DNA of 64,000 bases from Nymphaea colorata (lineage: Eukaryota; Streptophyta; Magnoliopsida; Nymphaeales; Nymphaeaceae): positions 17,400,854 through 17,464,853 of the forward strand of contig NC_045147.1 in the NCBI RefSeq assembly GCF_008831285.2, read 5' to 3'. The notes below the pieces were generated by a model. That model was not told where the DNA came from and did no database searches. It worked only from the letters and a program-made list of their open reading frames with translations. This document shows positions 1 to 10,862 of the stretch, in pieces (position 1 is the stretch's first letter; the number at the start of each line of letters is the position of its first letter). The translations under genes were made by a program, and so were the position numbers.

Positions 1-1420
1 TGATTCCTTAGGCAGATTGGACCCCACTTATCAGCCCAAAAGTTAATGGATCCTTCTCCTACCCTCCACTGCGTGTGACTTTGAATTGCCTTCCAGCCAT
101 CAGAAATTCTTTTCACGAACCACGAAGAATGTTTAATGAACTTGGTGGACCAGAGAGAGTGAAAATGAAAATACTTGCGGTGGATAAAACATGTCCATTC
201 CTTTTGATCTCTGCAGACCTGCAAGGCTAACCAAGCCAGAGACATTCTCCCCATGGCTTTGGGGTCAGTGAGGCCCATTCATCCTTCTAATAGGGGCTTC
301 CACACGGTAGACCAAGCTATCAAGTGCTCACTTCTGCTCTGATTGAGATTGCCCCAAAGAAATCGAGCCATCAAGGAAGCAATCTTCCTCATAACAGCGC
401 TTGGTAACGGAAAAACCGAGTTCCAGTATCTCGACGAGAACGTGCTTGATGAGGCAAAATATACAAGAATATGACAGAATCTTGGATTTCCATCCAGCTA
501 TGCTCTTGTGGGGTTTTGTCAAAAGATCCTCACAACCTTCAACAGTAAGATTACCATGAAATAACGGAAGTCCGAGATACAAAGAAGGGAGAGCTCCAAC
601 CTGCCATCCTAGAATCGCCCTGATCCCCCTAACTCGGGCCTCATCAAGGTGGAAAGGAATGATAGTAGACTTGTGCCGGTGAATTTTAGAACCCGCATGA
701 AGGCAAAAGTCATTTCAGGAAAACGGCCACCCCTCCTGTATGCAAGAAATGCAAGCTTTACTGAAAATGAGCACTTCATCCGCGAAAGAAAGCATACCTG
801 GGCACCCACCCCCCTCTGGGAACTAAGGGGTGAGGATCCACTTTTGCTGCATCTGTCAGCCATGAGCTGGGAAGCCATCTCCATGGCAACAATGAAGAGA
901 TAGGGCGAAAGCAGGTCTCCAAGGTTAGAGACTTTGGCCTTACCCTTCCCCACGACAGCACCTCTCTTGCATCTAACTTCCTTCCTCTTTCCAGAAATCT
1001 TGGCGTCCTGTGTACGAGAAGCCATCAAAGAGTCTGTTGCATCCCCTGTAGCCGAGCTCACCGATGCCCTTTCCCCTTCCTCTCCTTCCGCAGGCAAACA
1101 CCCCTCGCTTAAAGCCCCAAATCTGTTTGAGAGTTTTTCCGAACTCTTACCAGGAAATCACGTCTCCCCAAAATCGTGAACTGGCCATGGATAATCTCAG
1201 CCCACATGGCTCTGAGTTTGTTGACGAGTTCAGGATAGTTAATTTTTGCTTTCCCTTTAGGCCCCAAACGATACCTGACCACAAAAACGTCCTTTTCATC
1301 TGCTCATAATCTTCCTCTCGGATGATTATCCTCATCCGGCCATCAGCCTCCTCAACCTTAAGCGGACCATCATCTTGGGGAGAACTCTGCTCCTTGCCAG
1401 AAAGAAAGCCGCCCATGACT
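1..1420 (-). mobile_element. Degenerate LINE (non-LTR) retrotransposon fragment, internally deleted
   Basis: This is the remnant of a plant L1-type element read on the minus strand, continuing past the left edge. Reading 5' to 3' on that strand, about 1150-1416 encodes a basic segment (YEQMKRTFLW, LKGKQKLTILNS) resembling the N-terminal DUF4283-like region of plant LINE ORF1. Directly after a K/R-rich stretch comes reverse-transcriptase sequence GDLLSPYLFIVAMEMASQL (about 870-930), the usual QGDPLSPYLF block. Near 400-580 follows the post-RT thumb signature YLGLPLF...GWKSKILSYS...LCLIKHVL, and near 10-65 a WRVGEG...FWADKW block that precedes the zinc-binding region. The endonuclease and the N-terminal RT motifs are absent, and the reading frame shifts several times, so it is dead. 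Family membership is recognised by motif; exact ends are uncertain. Confidence 0.85.
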
Positions 1421-1739
1421 GGCTACCCTCTATGGGAGACCACATTTGGGATCCGACTGCCGAGCGTTCCACCGCTCAACGAAGGGAAGGCCTCCCAAAC
1501 ATCGATGTCCATAAGCCCTTTGGAACCCGCATAGAACGTTTTCCACATATACAAGTGACCATTTCACGAAGGTTGATGCTCGATAGAGTTGAATAATGAA
1601 AAGACAAAAAGAGGAATAAGATTGAGAAAGAAAGAGTAGAAAACATTAGTATCTTTTGCTTAATGCACCAGAATACCAGGACGGTTTGTCCTCTAGGGTT
1701 CCCTTTCGCGCTAGTAGGTAGTTTCATGCACAAGCGCTT

Positions 1740-1777
<38 letters not shown>

Positions 1778-2245
1778 CCTTTCGTCAAACCAAATTAAAC
1801 TCTACAAAGTTCAGACACAGCCAAAATGTATAGATGAACAAGTTCATAGGAAAATAGGAAAAGAAAAGGAAAAAGAATGAGCAACTATGATATTCCACTA
1901 CTCGGATGGAGTTGAACCGAGCTGCATCTTCTTACAGGACTCAGCCAGTAATAATCAAATTATACATCAAAAAGAATAAATTAACAAGAGGAACTCCGGC
2001 TCAGGAATGATGATACAACCACGTTCGGAAAGATACACCAACTTTACAGAGTGCGAGAATCCAAGCCTGTGGAAGCAGTTTTGGACTACCGCAGGACAAA
2101 TTATCTCACACTACCACAGCATAAGAACCCTGCAACAATAGCAGTTTAGGCCCTTTAGCAGTCCCGCATGCCTGAAAACTTGTGAGGAATCCTCCAGGAG
2201 GGAAGAGAAAAAAAAAAGGTCTTCCTTTTTGTGGCCGCTGAGCTT
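1421..2245. other. Intergenic and 3' flank of the SCAI homologue
   Basis: No gene is recognised here. The stretch holds an (AG)n array at 1745-1774 and the presumed 3' UTR of the minus-strand SCAI homologue just below 2246. A short hairpin with CTCGG/CCGAG arms lies near 1890-1935. Confidence 0.6.
1745..1774. repeat. (AG)n microsatellite
   Basis: About 15 uninterrupted AG units, read directly. Confidence 0.95.
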
Positions 2246-5200
2246 TCAACCCACTTCTTGAATTTCAGACAACTCGAAAGTAGAGCCTGAGGGCACATGA
2301 TTAACAATGTTGGTAAAAGTAAAGTAGCTAACAGCCCTCAAACTGTTGGCCAGCCTGTGTATGCTTGACTGTATGATCGCAGAGGAAGGTGAAAGGCGAT
2401 CTGGAAGCCGGGGCAGGCAAGTTGGTAAACATTGGCTATTGTTGTGTGATAAAACAAACAAAGAGAGAGCCGATCTACAGAAGATGAACCTGAAAAGAAT
2501 AGCAGAAAACAAAATCTCAGAAGTGCAAGAATATCTGCTGTTCGTAACTAGTACGCTGTTCGCCCAAAGAAGCTAGTAGCATTGGTCTGTGACCTCTTCA
2601 CAAACATCAGAACTTGAGAGGATCAACCATCTCTTGTTTTACTTTTACCCACTCCTTGAAGGATTACCTTAACTCCTAAGGGTGGAGGATACAACAAGTT
2701 TTTATGACTTTTGTATGCTTATATGGATATAAACAACTTCCAGTTTTCTTGATGCTCAACCATGTGACATATCCTTGTTTAAATAGATTTCTCACTTCCA
2801 GAGTCATAATAAAAAAGAAAATTTTAAATCGAAAAGGCTACAATTGTCTTATTTGAAACTACCACATTTAGACTCCTGTTATTTCTCCATTTTAATAGAA
2901 ACTAAAACTGTATCAGAAAACAAAACAAAAAAATCATTCAAATATAATTAACCACATGCCATGTTTGAGATCTAATGCATGGTATTGTTCACAAGCCACA
3001 ACAAGAAAACGAGGAACATATTAACACGTACCTTAGGATCAGCTGTCTCAGAAATGGATCGCCTAAAACCCGCACCCAGACATGATCTAGGCAGTCAGAT
3101 GTACACAATATTGTCTCCCATTGAGATAATAATGAGGAAAAGATGTTCTCTGCCCTGCTGTACATATCCTGAAGCATTTATGTGGCATATGTTAGGCTAA
3201 GTGACAAAGAGATTGTCATATGTATAAGCTTGGCAATTGGCAATGTCATGTAAGATGAAGTGAAAAAAGATTGCCAGAGTACAACATCCTGAATACTTCT
3301 GGAGCCATATTAACTTTTTTGTGTAAACTGTTGCACATGTAGGGATATTATTCTCCATTTTATTTGATTGTTATCAGACTCAGAAAAGGTCAAACTTGTA
3401 CACATTCTTGTTTCTTCAACAAGATTTTTGTACATTGTTGGCCTCTGATCTAGTCGTACTTGTGTTTCCTTCAAATTTCAGACTGCCGAAAAGAAAGAAA
3501 AACAAAAATGACCTCCTGAACATACCACATCAATGCTAGCAGCACAGAGACCAACTAGCTGACAAAATGCTTGTAATGGAGAAGTCAGGAAAAAAGTGAA
3601 CTGGCTTCCATCATGTGTCGAATCAATTGCTGATGACGCAAGGAATGTTGATTTCCCAGGAGAGAGGAGCAAAGCAGCAGCCTCACCTCTTTCTGCACCA
3701 TGTATTGCCTGGAAAGAAAAAGGAAAAAGTCAAAAAAAGGTATACAAACCAGAATGAAAAATAGAAGCTAAAGTTACAAATGAACCAAAAAAATGGAAAG
3801 AAAAGCAAGCCTCTCCTTCCCCCACATCTGAAAAATTTAAAAAAAGCTTACCAGTGCTACATAGACACCTAAAGAGTAAAGACACTTCAGTAGATCATTA
3901 GAAATGGAAACAACAACATTTTTAATGGCACAATGGATCAGGCGTTATTAAGTTAGAGATAAGTGCAAACTAAAACTCCATGTAATTCTTTGAGTAATAA
4001 TCAAGCAAATGTTGCTATCCCAAAGAAAGAACTGAGAAGATTTATCAATCTGATGAAAAAGAAGCTACCTCTAATTCTTACTAAAATACCACTTACAAAT
4101 AGACCCCCATGATTAAATGGTATTTTGTCCAAGATTGAGTATTTCTATCTTGCTGTATTGAATTGTTCACCCTTTGGGATTCTCACTAAACTACCTAGGA
4201 GGGCACAAGTCTAAAACATGAGCCAGGACACTCTATGAGTCGTAGGTTCTTGCTTCCACTCAAATGAAGTTCAAGCATAATTCATGACACTAGTTGCCTA
4301 AAGTTCGATTTCAGGAAACCATTTAGGTTCCGTCATTCTCCATGACCACTATGATGAAGAACATGATTAAAGAAGAAATTTAATCCAATACAATTTTTAC
4401 GAAGACAAAGGGGAGTCAACTTCCAGCAGCAAAGGACTAACTGAGCCTACCAGAAGGAAACTTTTTTAGTTTTTAAGTCCCTCAAAGAAATCCTACAGTG
4501 CACCATGACTTGCATAACCTAAAAAAGACTGATTAATATTAGATACTTTTACATTCAACCAACACGTGAAGGAAGTTTACAACAAAGAACATGGTTTTTC
4601 AATTGTATTGGCCCACAATCAGGTTGTCCACCAGAGATCATTTACCTACGTAAAAATCCCCAGTTTACATTGTCAGAGATAGCCTTACACCACAAAAGCA
4701 AAATAGGCAGTATCAAGGTGACACCCTACAGAAACCTTATATCAAGCAAAATATCAACCAGACCAGAGACAAGGTTGGACAAACCTGCCTTGAATGCATC
4801 GCTGTTGTCACTATCAATGATTAGGAAGAGGGGTCTCCTTGTAAAAGGAATTATATCACCAGGATACAAGTTGTTCAAACCTGAAAGAAATGTCACCTGT
4901 TTTAGGTCAAACGATGGATTTCCCCAATTTATATGCCTGAATTATAAGCACCAAGTACCTCTTCCACGAGGACCAAGCCACAGAAAGCCACCTAGATAGT
5001 CCTTGGTGTCTTCTATCCTTTTATTCATAGGATGAGAATGTGAATGGTTGTCTTTATGGCAGTTTGCTGTACTTGTTTGAGAAACGGGACCTGACTTTGA
5101 AAAGTAATCAACAGCTTGACGACCCACTTTTACATGTCTGAAAGAGTTCACACAAGGTGATGATGTGGGGCTTTGATTGACCTTCCCTGAAGAATGATAA

Positions 5201-8200
5201 TCTCATCAGATTCTTGGAAGTTCTAAGCAGACCTGAAGAAACTGCAATAGATGATAAAGTCTAACCTGGTGCTGAAATATACAAAAGGAAAATGCCATCT
5301 GCGGGGAGTTCCTCGCATATTGTAGCAATCACCTGCTCAAGAATGAACTATGAAATAAGCATGCAATGTATGACAATTTTTTTCCCAGATCACCTTCCTT
5401 TAGATGAAACAATCACAAAGAGTTCCAGTATGTTGAAACTTGAAAATATTATGATACTGTCACTATTTTGAAGGTTAGCTGATAATATTGACGAAATATC
5501 ACCCCAATCTTGGAAATATCATCAGACTAAAAAATATTGCAACATTGTCTCAAGATATTATTCCCTAGATAGCATGTGCTTTTTCTCTTTCTTTCTCTCT
5601 TGTTCAAACCTTTTTTTACCTGTTGAAATCTTTATAAGTAATAACTTTCTTGTTGCTCTTTACATTTCTCAAGTTTTAGAACTTTCAAGATCTTTCTGAT
5701 AATTCCTCAAGAAAAAAAACATCTTTCAACAAACTATGAAGAAAAACCTTGTTGAGGAAGTGTTGAGACCAATATTGTCCACAGAGGATAGGGTTTGAGT
5801 TGTACACAAGACATGCCCCAATGAAATATGAAATGAAGGCAAACAAAATCCAAGAAAAGATTGTCACCTTAAGGAACAATAAAGGCTTCTACAATTCTCT
5901 TTGAAAAATGGGATCCCAATATCACACATTAAAAAGTGGTTATGCATTCTATGGCTAACTAAACAAGAACAAGGCAATAGCAAGGAAAGGCAAAAAGGAG
6001 AAAACATTAAATGATATGCCAAGTGCCAGAAGAGGAATCAGTTGCATCCGAGCTAGGACAACAAAAAGCGCAACAGGAAAATGAAAGAATTAGGAAACAC
6101 TACCACTCTTTCATGCTCCACATTCACGTAACTGATAACTGATATCAGGAACAAAAATATGCTGTAACTTGATCTAGCGGTCACCAAGTTATTGCTTCTT
6201 GGTACAGTTGAGAGGCCTAAATGGATCTTACAACTTCTCATATTTGCCTTCTTATGCCTTATTCAGCCCATTTTTTCTATTTATTTGTTTATGTTCCCAT
6301 TAATTTTACTGTATGATGTTCTATGCATGTAAAGAAATACATATGTTTGGAAAAATCAACAGCAGCAAAGGACTCAAGTTCCAAATGAAATTAACAGCAC
6401 CTATGGCATTTATATTACAGAATGGTTTAGTGCCTCTTAAAGAAAAAGATGGTTGGTTTTGAACTTCTGCAATTCCAGTGAACCATTTCTACACTGCAAG
6501 AGTCTTAATTGCTTATATGATCGATGACTAAAATGGTATTTTTCTTAATTTGCACCCAAAGTAACAAAGACTTTGTTAAAAGAAAGTATACTCAGAGAAA
6601 AGTTTGATCTTTTAAAGCTTGAAGTATCCAACAACAGAACTCAGGTAGTAACTGCAAAAGATTTAGAATTAGTTCACACTACAAGTCACCTATTAGTAGC
6701 TAGCGAAGGAAAACATATAGCCTTGATTAGCAGTTTGGACAGATTTGATTCATTGAGAACCTAGCTTAATTTATTTTTGCTTAAAAACACTAGATTTGCA
6801 GGTGCAAAATAAGCAATTACACAAGCCGTAATTTTGTGCACTTCAGAACTACATCCAGATAGATCTACTATGAATGTATTTAAGAATTTAAAGCTTACCG
6901 CAATTAAATTCGTTACTGATGGACGATAAAGAACCGCTTTTCTGGGGCCTGCAGGCAAAGCTGAATCCAAGCCATCATCAACGAGGTTCACACGACTAGC
7001 TGCTGCAGTAAGATCACCAGAGACACCATTCTCACACAATTCTAGAGAATGTGTCTGGAAAAAGGATTCACTAGGCTTCCATTCCAGACACTGCAGCATT
7101 CTGAAAGTGTCCAGAGTAAGCTCTGTAAACTTCACCTGGAAGTGGAAATAATGATGCATGCTAAGTGCCAGACAACCTTCTACATGACAGCTTTTTTGGT
7201 TATAAAAGCTTGGAAAGATAAAAATAAATTGTCGACAGATAACATAGAACAACTTTTCCATTCACTCTTATGGTTACCTCATTAGGATGATAACTAGTTA
7301 ACAATGCATCTTGTAGTTTCAGAGCCTTTCCCAACTGAAAATTAGACAAATGGCCGAAACTTAGATCAGGAGCTGCATGTTCATGATATCTCAAGGGCCT
7401 GGCATCCATACATGCTGCATCAGCTTTCAGAAACCTGACAATTTCTTGAACCACTCGCTTCCATTCCTTAAAATGTCTATCCTGGCCAATAAAATTCAAA
7501 AATTATTTTAACAATAGGAAAGGCTATATCAATAAATCGCAAAGTCAAGAAAGGGAAGCTAAGGCAAGGGGTAGTTTGATAAAAAATATTAAAAAGAAAA
7601 AGGTACCTTTATGTTCTGCAAAATGACTTAATCATGAAATAAGTGATAAAGACAAATTGAGAACTTCATATGATGGATTGATTTCAATATTCTGGATTTC
7701 CATTTTAGAAATAAGTGTCAGAAAGCAGTCTGGATATGTCACCTAGACTCAATTATGTGAAGTCCTCCTTCAGGGTCACTATGAAGAATACAAAGATCTT
7801 AATCATCATGGTCCCAAGTTGTTCTTTTTTTGTCTTTTTTCCAGCTCCTCCATAGAATCACAAGCATTAGGCAAGTCTACCTTAAGTAATATGTTGATGA
7901 CATATCCTATTTACCAGTGGTTCAACTATAACCAAGTTCCCTTGGCAAATCACCTCAGCAAATGTAACCCTTGTGTTTCTGATCAGCTTGTTTTTCCTGC
8001 TCAACTTCTGTACATCTAGGAACCTCAAGTCATTGGTGGGTGAACAATTAATATGCAAAGTTTGTGATAGCAAGCAGCTTGCAGAGGGACAGTAGACGAA
8101 GTCAAGTCATATTAGAACCACTTTGAGAACTTCTGTGTTTCATTATAGCAGTGGCAGCAGCTGGCGGGCCTGCACTGCTTTGAGGATGATAATTGATCAT

Positions 8201-9579
8201 CGACTCATTTAGGAGTTAGGCCTGTTAAACAATGTGGCCGCCCAGGCAACTTGGGCAACTTCAGCCAAATCTGAACAATTTCTTAGTGCAAGAGAATGGT
8301 CGAACCAAGCCAATTATGGTTTCAACTAACAGGACGTTTTCATACTAAGCTGGACAAAGTCACCATGCACAACGGCTGCAAGCATGTGCCTAAGTTGTTA
8401 GTTCAAGGTGCTAAAGTAAAATGATGCCGAGCATTCTTACACGTACGGGCAAGGAGAGTACACTCAAAGGGCCTTACATCTACATGGGTGGAATGGCAAC
8501 GGCCTATGGACTCCCTAACTGTCCTATACAACTAAAATTACTTTAAAAAATGAAACAACCCTTTTCAACCTGCGGTCAATCATTGGTAGACAGGAAAACA
8601 AAACCATTCGTAATAGTCCGCTTGCGCATCATTTCAGTGAATATTACAAGTGGTGAAATGAATAAGATGAAATAAGAATTATGCTTTACATTATGAATTG
8701 TTCTCTTTCTTGCTAATAAAATAGCACTGAGGCGCCAAGTGCATCCCAACAAAAAACAGGCCGCGAAAGAACCATAAAAGACCGTGATATACTTCTAAGA
8801 AGCAAAACTCGTCGGACATCGAGATGCCTTCCTGATATACCAGAAAAAAAAAAGAACTCTACTTATACTTTATGGCTGTTATGGATGGTAGGCTTCGCAA
8901 ATATCCAACATACTGGAAAGTGTCCCGTCCATATGTGCAGAACAAGTACCTCGCCCGATATAAGAAAAAATGTGAACCCGCAAAGCAAAAGGAGAACCAC
9001 GATCAACCAAAAAAGGAAACATATATATATATATATGAGAATTTCAACTAAGGAATTAAAGAGCTAGCTCAAATTTAATACGTTACAGGAACTGACCTCA
9101 AACTTCTTCCTGCATTCTTCCACCCTCGCCTTCAAGAGATCAGAGAGGTGCTCAACCAACTCCACCCGATTCAGAAACAAACAAACGACCAGAAACCTTG
9201 CCAGAAATCGCAACTCCTTGAGCGCGAGGTCAAGGTTGCCGTAACACCCCTTGAAATACTCCCGCTTCAGGATCGCCTCGTAGAAGACGAACGACTCGAG
9301 CAGGAATCGCGTCTCGCTCGTACGGAGGTACTGTTGATAATAGAGCTGGCCGATCCGAGACGCTATCTCACCGATCTCCCACCGTTTCAGCCCGGCCTCA
9401 ACAAGCGTCGCTCGGTTCTCCTGTTGGAACCGCCACAGCTTCGTGTAGACCTTGAAAACCTTGCGAAAGTACGCGTCGCACCGGTCCCGACCGTGAGCCG
9501 GCAAATCCCTAACCTTAGCAAACTTCCGGTCTGCCTTCTCCACGAGTGAACGGAAAAGCACGCTCTCGTTCCCCGTCAT
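2246..9579 (-). CDS. SCAI: Protein SCAI homologue, 9 exons, 624 aa
   Basis: Exons on the minus strand, in order: 9097-9579, 7278-7481, 6899-7135, 5266-5332, 4959-5186, 4789-4880, 3526-3708, 3032-3168, 2246-2489. They join in frame to 624 codons plus stop. The first exon carries the conserved SCAI N-terminus (FRKVFKVYTKLWRFQQ, then RIGQLYYQQYLRTSE and FLLESFVFYEAIL). Later exons carry FKEWKRVVQEIVRFLKAD, KDYLGGFLWLGPRGRG, PLFLIIDSDNSDAFK and a C-terminal DPFLRQLILRFIFCR. Animal SCAI is a nuclear cofactor that represses MRTF/SRF transcription and acts in DNA-break repair; the plant role is not established. The start is the first Met, about 25 residues ahead of the first conserved block. Intron 6 (3709-4788) uses a GC donor; all other introns are GT-AG. 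Length is near the family norm. The last about 40 residues (after PESL-like DRLSP) look less conserved. Confidence 0.93.
3709..4788 (-). other. GC-AG intron of the SCAI homologue
   Basis: Exon 6 ends AAG at 4789 and the intron opens GCAGGT (4788-4783). Exon 7 opens with GCA ATA CAT after a pyrimidine-rich tract ending CAG, giving the reading DAFK-AIHGAE expected of the family. The GT four bases further on (4784-4783) would shift the frame and hit a TGA within nine codons of exon 7. The GC donor is therefore the only frame-keeping choice I can see. Confidence 0.85.
9021..9036. repeat. Short (AT)n in SCAI intron 1
   Basis: Eight AT units, read directly, just inside intron 1 of the SCAI homologue. 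Confidence 0.9.
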
Positions 9580-10371
9580 TTCCCTAATTCCACCTCCGCG
9601 ACGAGCGGAGGAGGTAGCTCGGCCAAGTTCTCCACGCAGTATTCCTCCTCTTCAGCGTCGCCAGCGACAGTGCAGGAAGTAGAAGATCACTCCGGCTAGA
9701 TTTCCGGCTGAAGTTCTCCTCTCCGCGGCCTGAAGCTGGATCTGCTCCTCCGGACAAAGGAAAAAAAAAAATCCTTACAGCCAGGTCGAACGGCCGAATT
9801 CCTTGTGTCACTCCAGATAATGACTTAGACCGAGGAAGCAGGCACGAAGCTTCACGCGACCTTCCCGGCAGGATTCTTTGCAATTTTTTCGTCTGGAATT
9901 GCCACCTGCTTTCCAGAAGAAGGCACGCACCATAAATAACTGCTTCTCCTACCGACCGGAATTCAGATGCGCACTCACGGAGAAGGTCGACGGAGGAGGA
10001 TACCGGCAGCGGGAAAACTCCGAAAACAGCTATCCATTTCCACTCCCTCTGTTACAGGAAAAACAATATGCTGCGCACAATCTCGTTTTTGCAGAGGCGA
10101 GCAGAGAAGATTTGTAGTCCGGCGATTTTGTTCGAATTGACAATATTGTACCTCGATTTTCTTTTAAAGACGGTAAGTGGCTTTCTAAATTTAATAGCCT
10201 ATCGTGCCCTCCCTTTGCCCCAGAAACGACTTCCAAGTCCCTATTCGAAATCGTTGACCTTGGGCCGGAGGAATCTACGCAGTAGGTTCACACAATGTCC
10301 TTTATACCGAACATGTCCCCACATTGTTTGTAGTCAAGAAATACGTTTTTTATTCTTTTTGCCAAAGTTCA
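9580..10371. other. 5' flank and likely promoter/5' UTR of the SCAI homologue
   Basis: A GC-richer stretch directly upstream of the SCAI start (9579). No clear TATA box was seen on the minus strand. ORFs on either strand here look non-coding; nothing was recognised. Confidence 0.5.
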
Positions 10372-10433
10372 CTTTTTCGTTCAAATGTCAATTTTCATGG
10401 GCCTTTTTCGTTCAAATGTCAATTTTCATGGGC
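10372..10433. repeat. Perfect 31-bp tandem duplication
   Basis: Two identical 31-base copies, 10372-10402 and 10403-10433, each beginning CTTTTTCGTTCAAATG and ending TTTCATGGGC. It lies just left of the GAGCTC-rich element. Confidence 0.95.
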
Positions 10434-10463
10434 ATTATGTTTTAATGTGTGATTGTACTTACA

Positions 10464-10862
10464 CAGCTCGACTCGTTAAAGCTCAACTAATGAACTAGTT
10501 GATCTGAGTCAATTGCTTAATCTGAGTCAATTGCTTAACGAGTCAAGCTCGAGTTCATCATTCAAATTTAAGCTTAACACATAACTATCGAGTTGAGCTC
10601 GAGCCTAAATCGAGTTTGTCGAACTTTAATCAAGTCAATATATTCAAACGAGTTTACGAGTTTGTCGAGCTTTAATCGAGTTGAACTTGAGCTCAACAAG
10701 TAACGATGAATGTCAATTCTATTCAAACGAGTTTGTCGAATCGAGCTCAACTGCTTCCGTCAAACTATTCTGGAACTCGAGCGAGTCTAGCTCGAGGTTT
10801 CATTAGTCAAGCCGAGCTCGAGCTAATTGAAGTTGGGTTTGATTAAGCTTGTGTTCACCCCT
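10464..10862. repeat. GAGCTC-rich palindromic repeat element, copy 1
   Basis: About 400 bases crowded with overlapping variants of GAGCTCGAG, TCGAGTT and GAGTTTGTCGAGCTTTAATC, many self-complementary. An 18-bp unit (TCTGAGTCAATTGCTTAA) is tandemly doubled near 10503-10538. The right end reads TGTTCACCCCTATA. The segment 10595-10680 matches the reverse complement of about 52313-52403 over some 85 bases, so this is a dispersed element and not mere low complexity. I cannot assign it to a named superfamily. Confidence 0.75.

Noticed and set aside
1885-1960. tRNA-like A and B box words (TGGCTGAGT and GGTTCAACTCC on the minus strand)
   Set aside because: No cloverleaf forms; the B-box word sits in a simple hairpin with an 11-base loop.
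4783-4784. GT donor for SCAI intron 6
   Set aside because: It adds four bases, shifts the frame and gives an early TGA in exon 7; the GC donor keeps frame.
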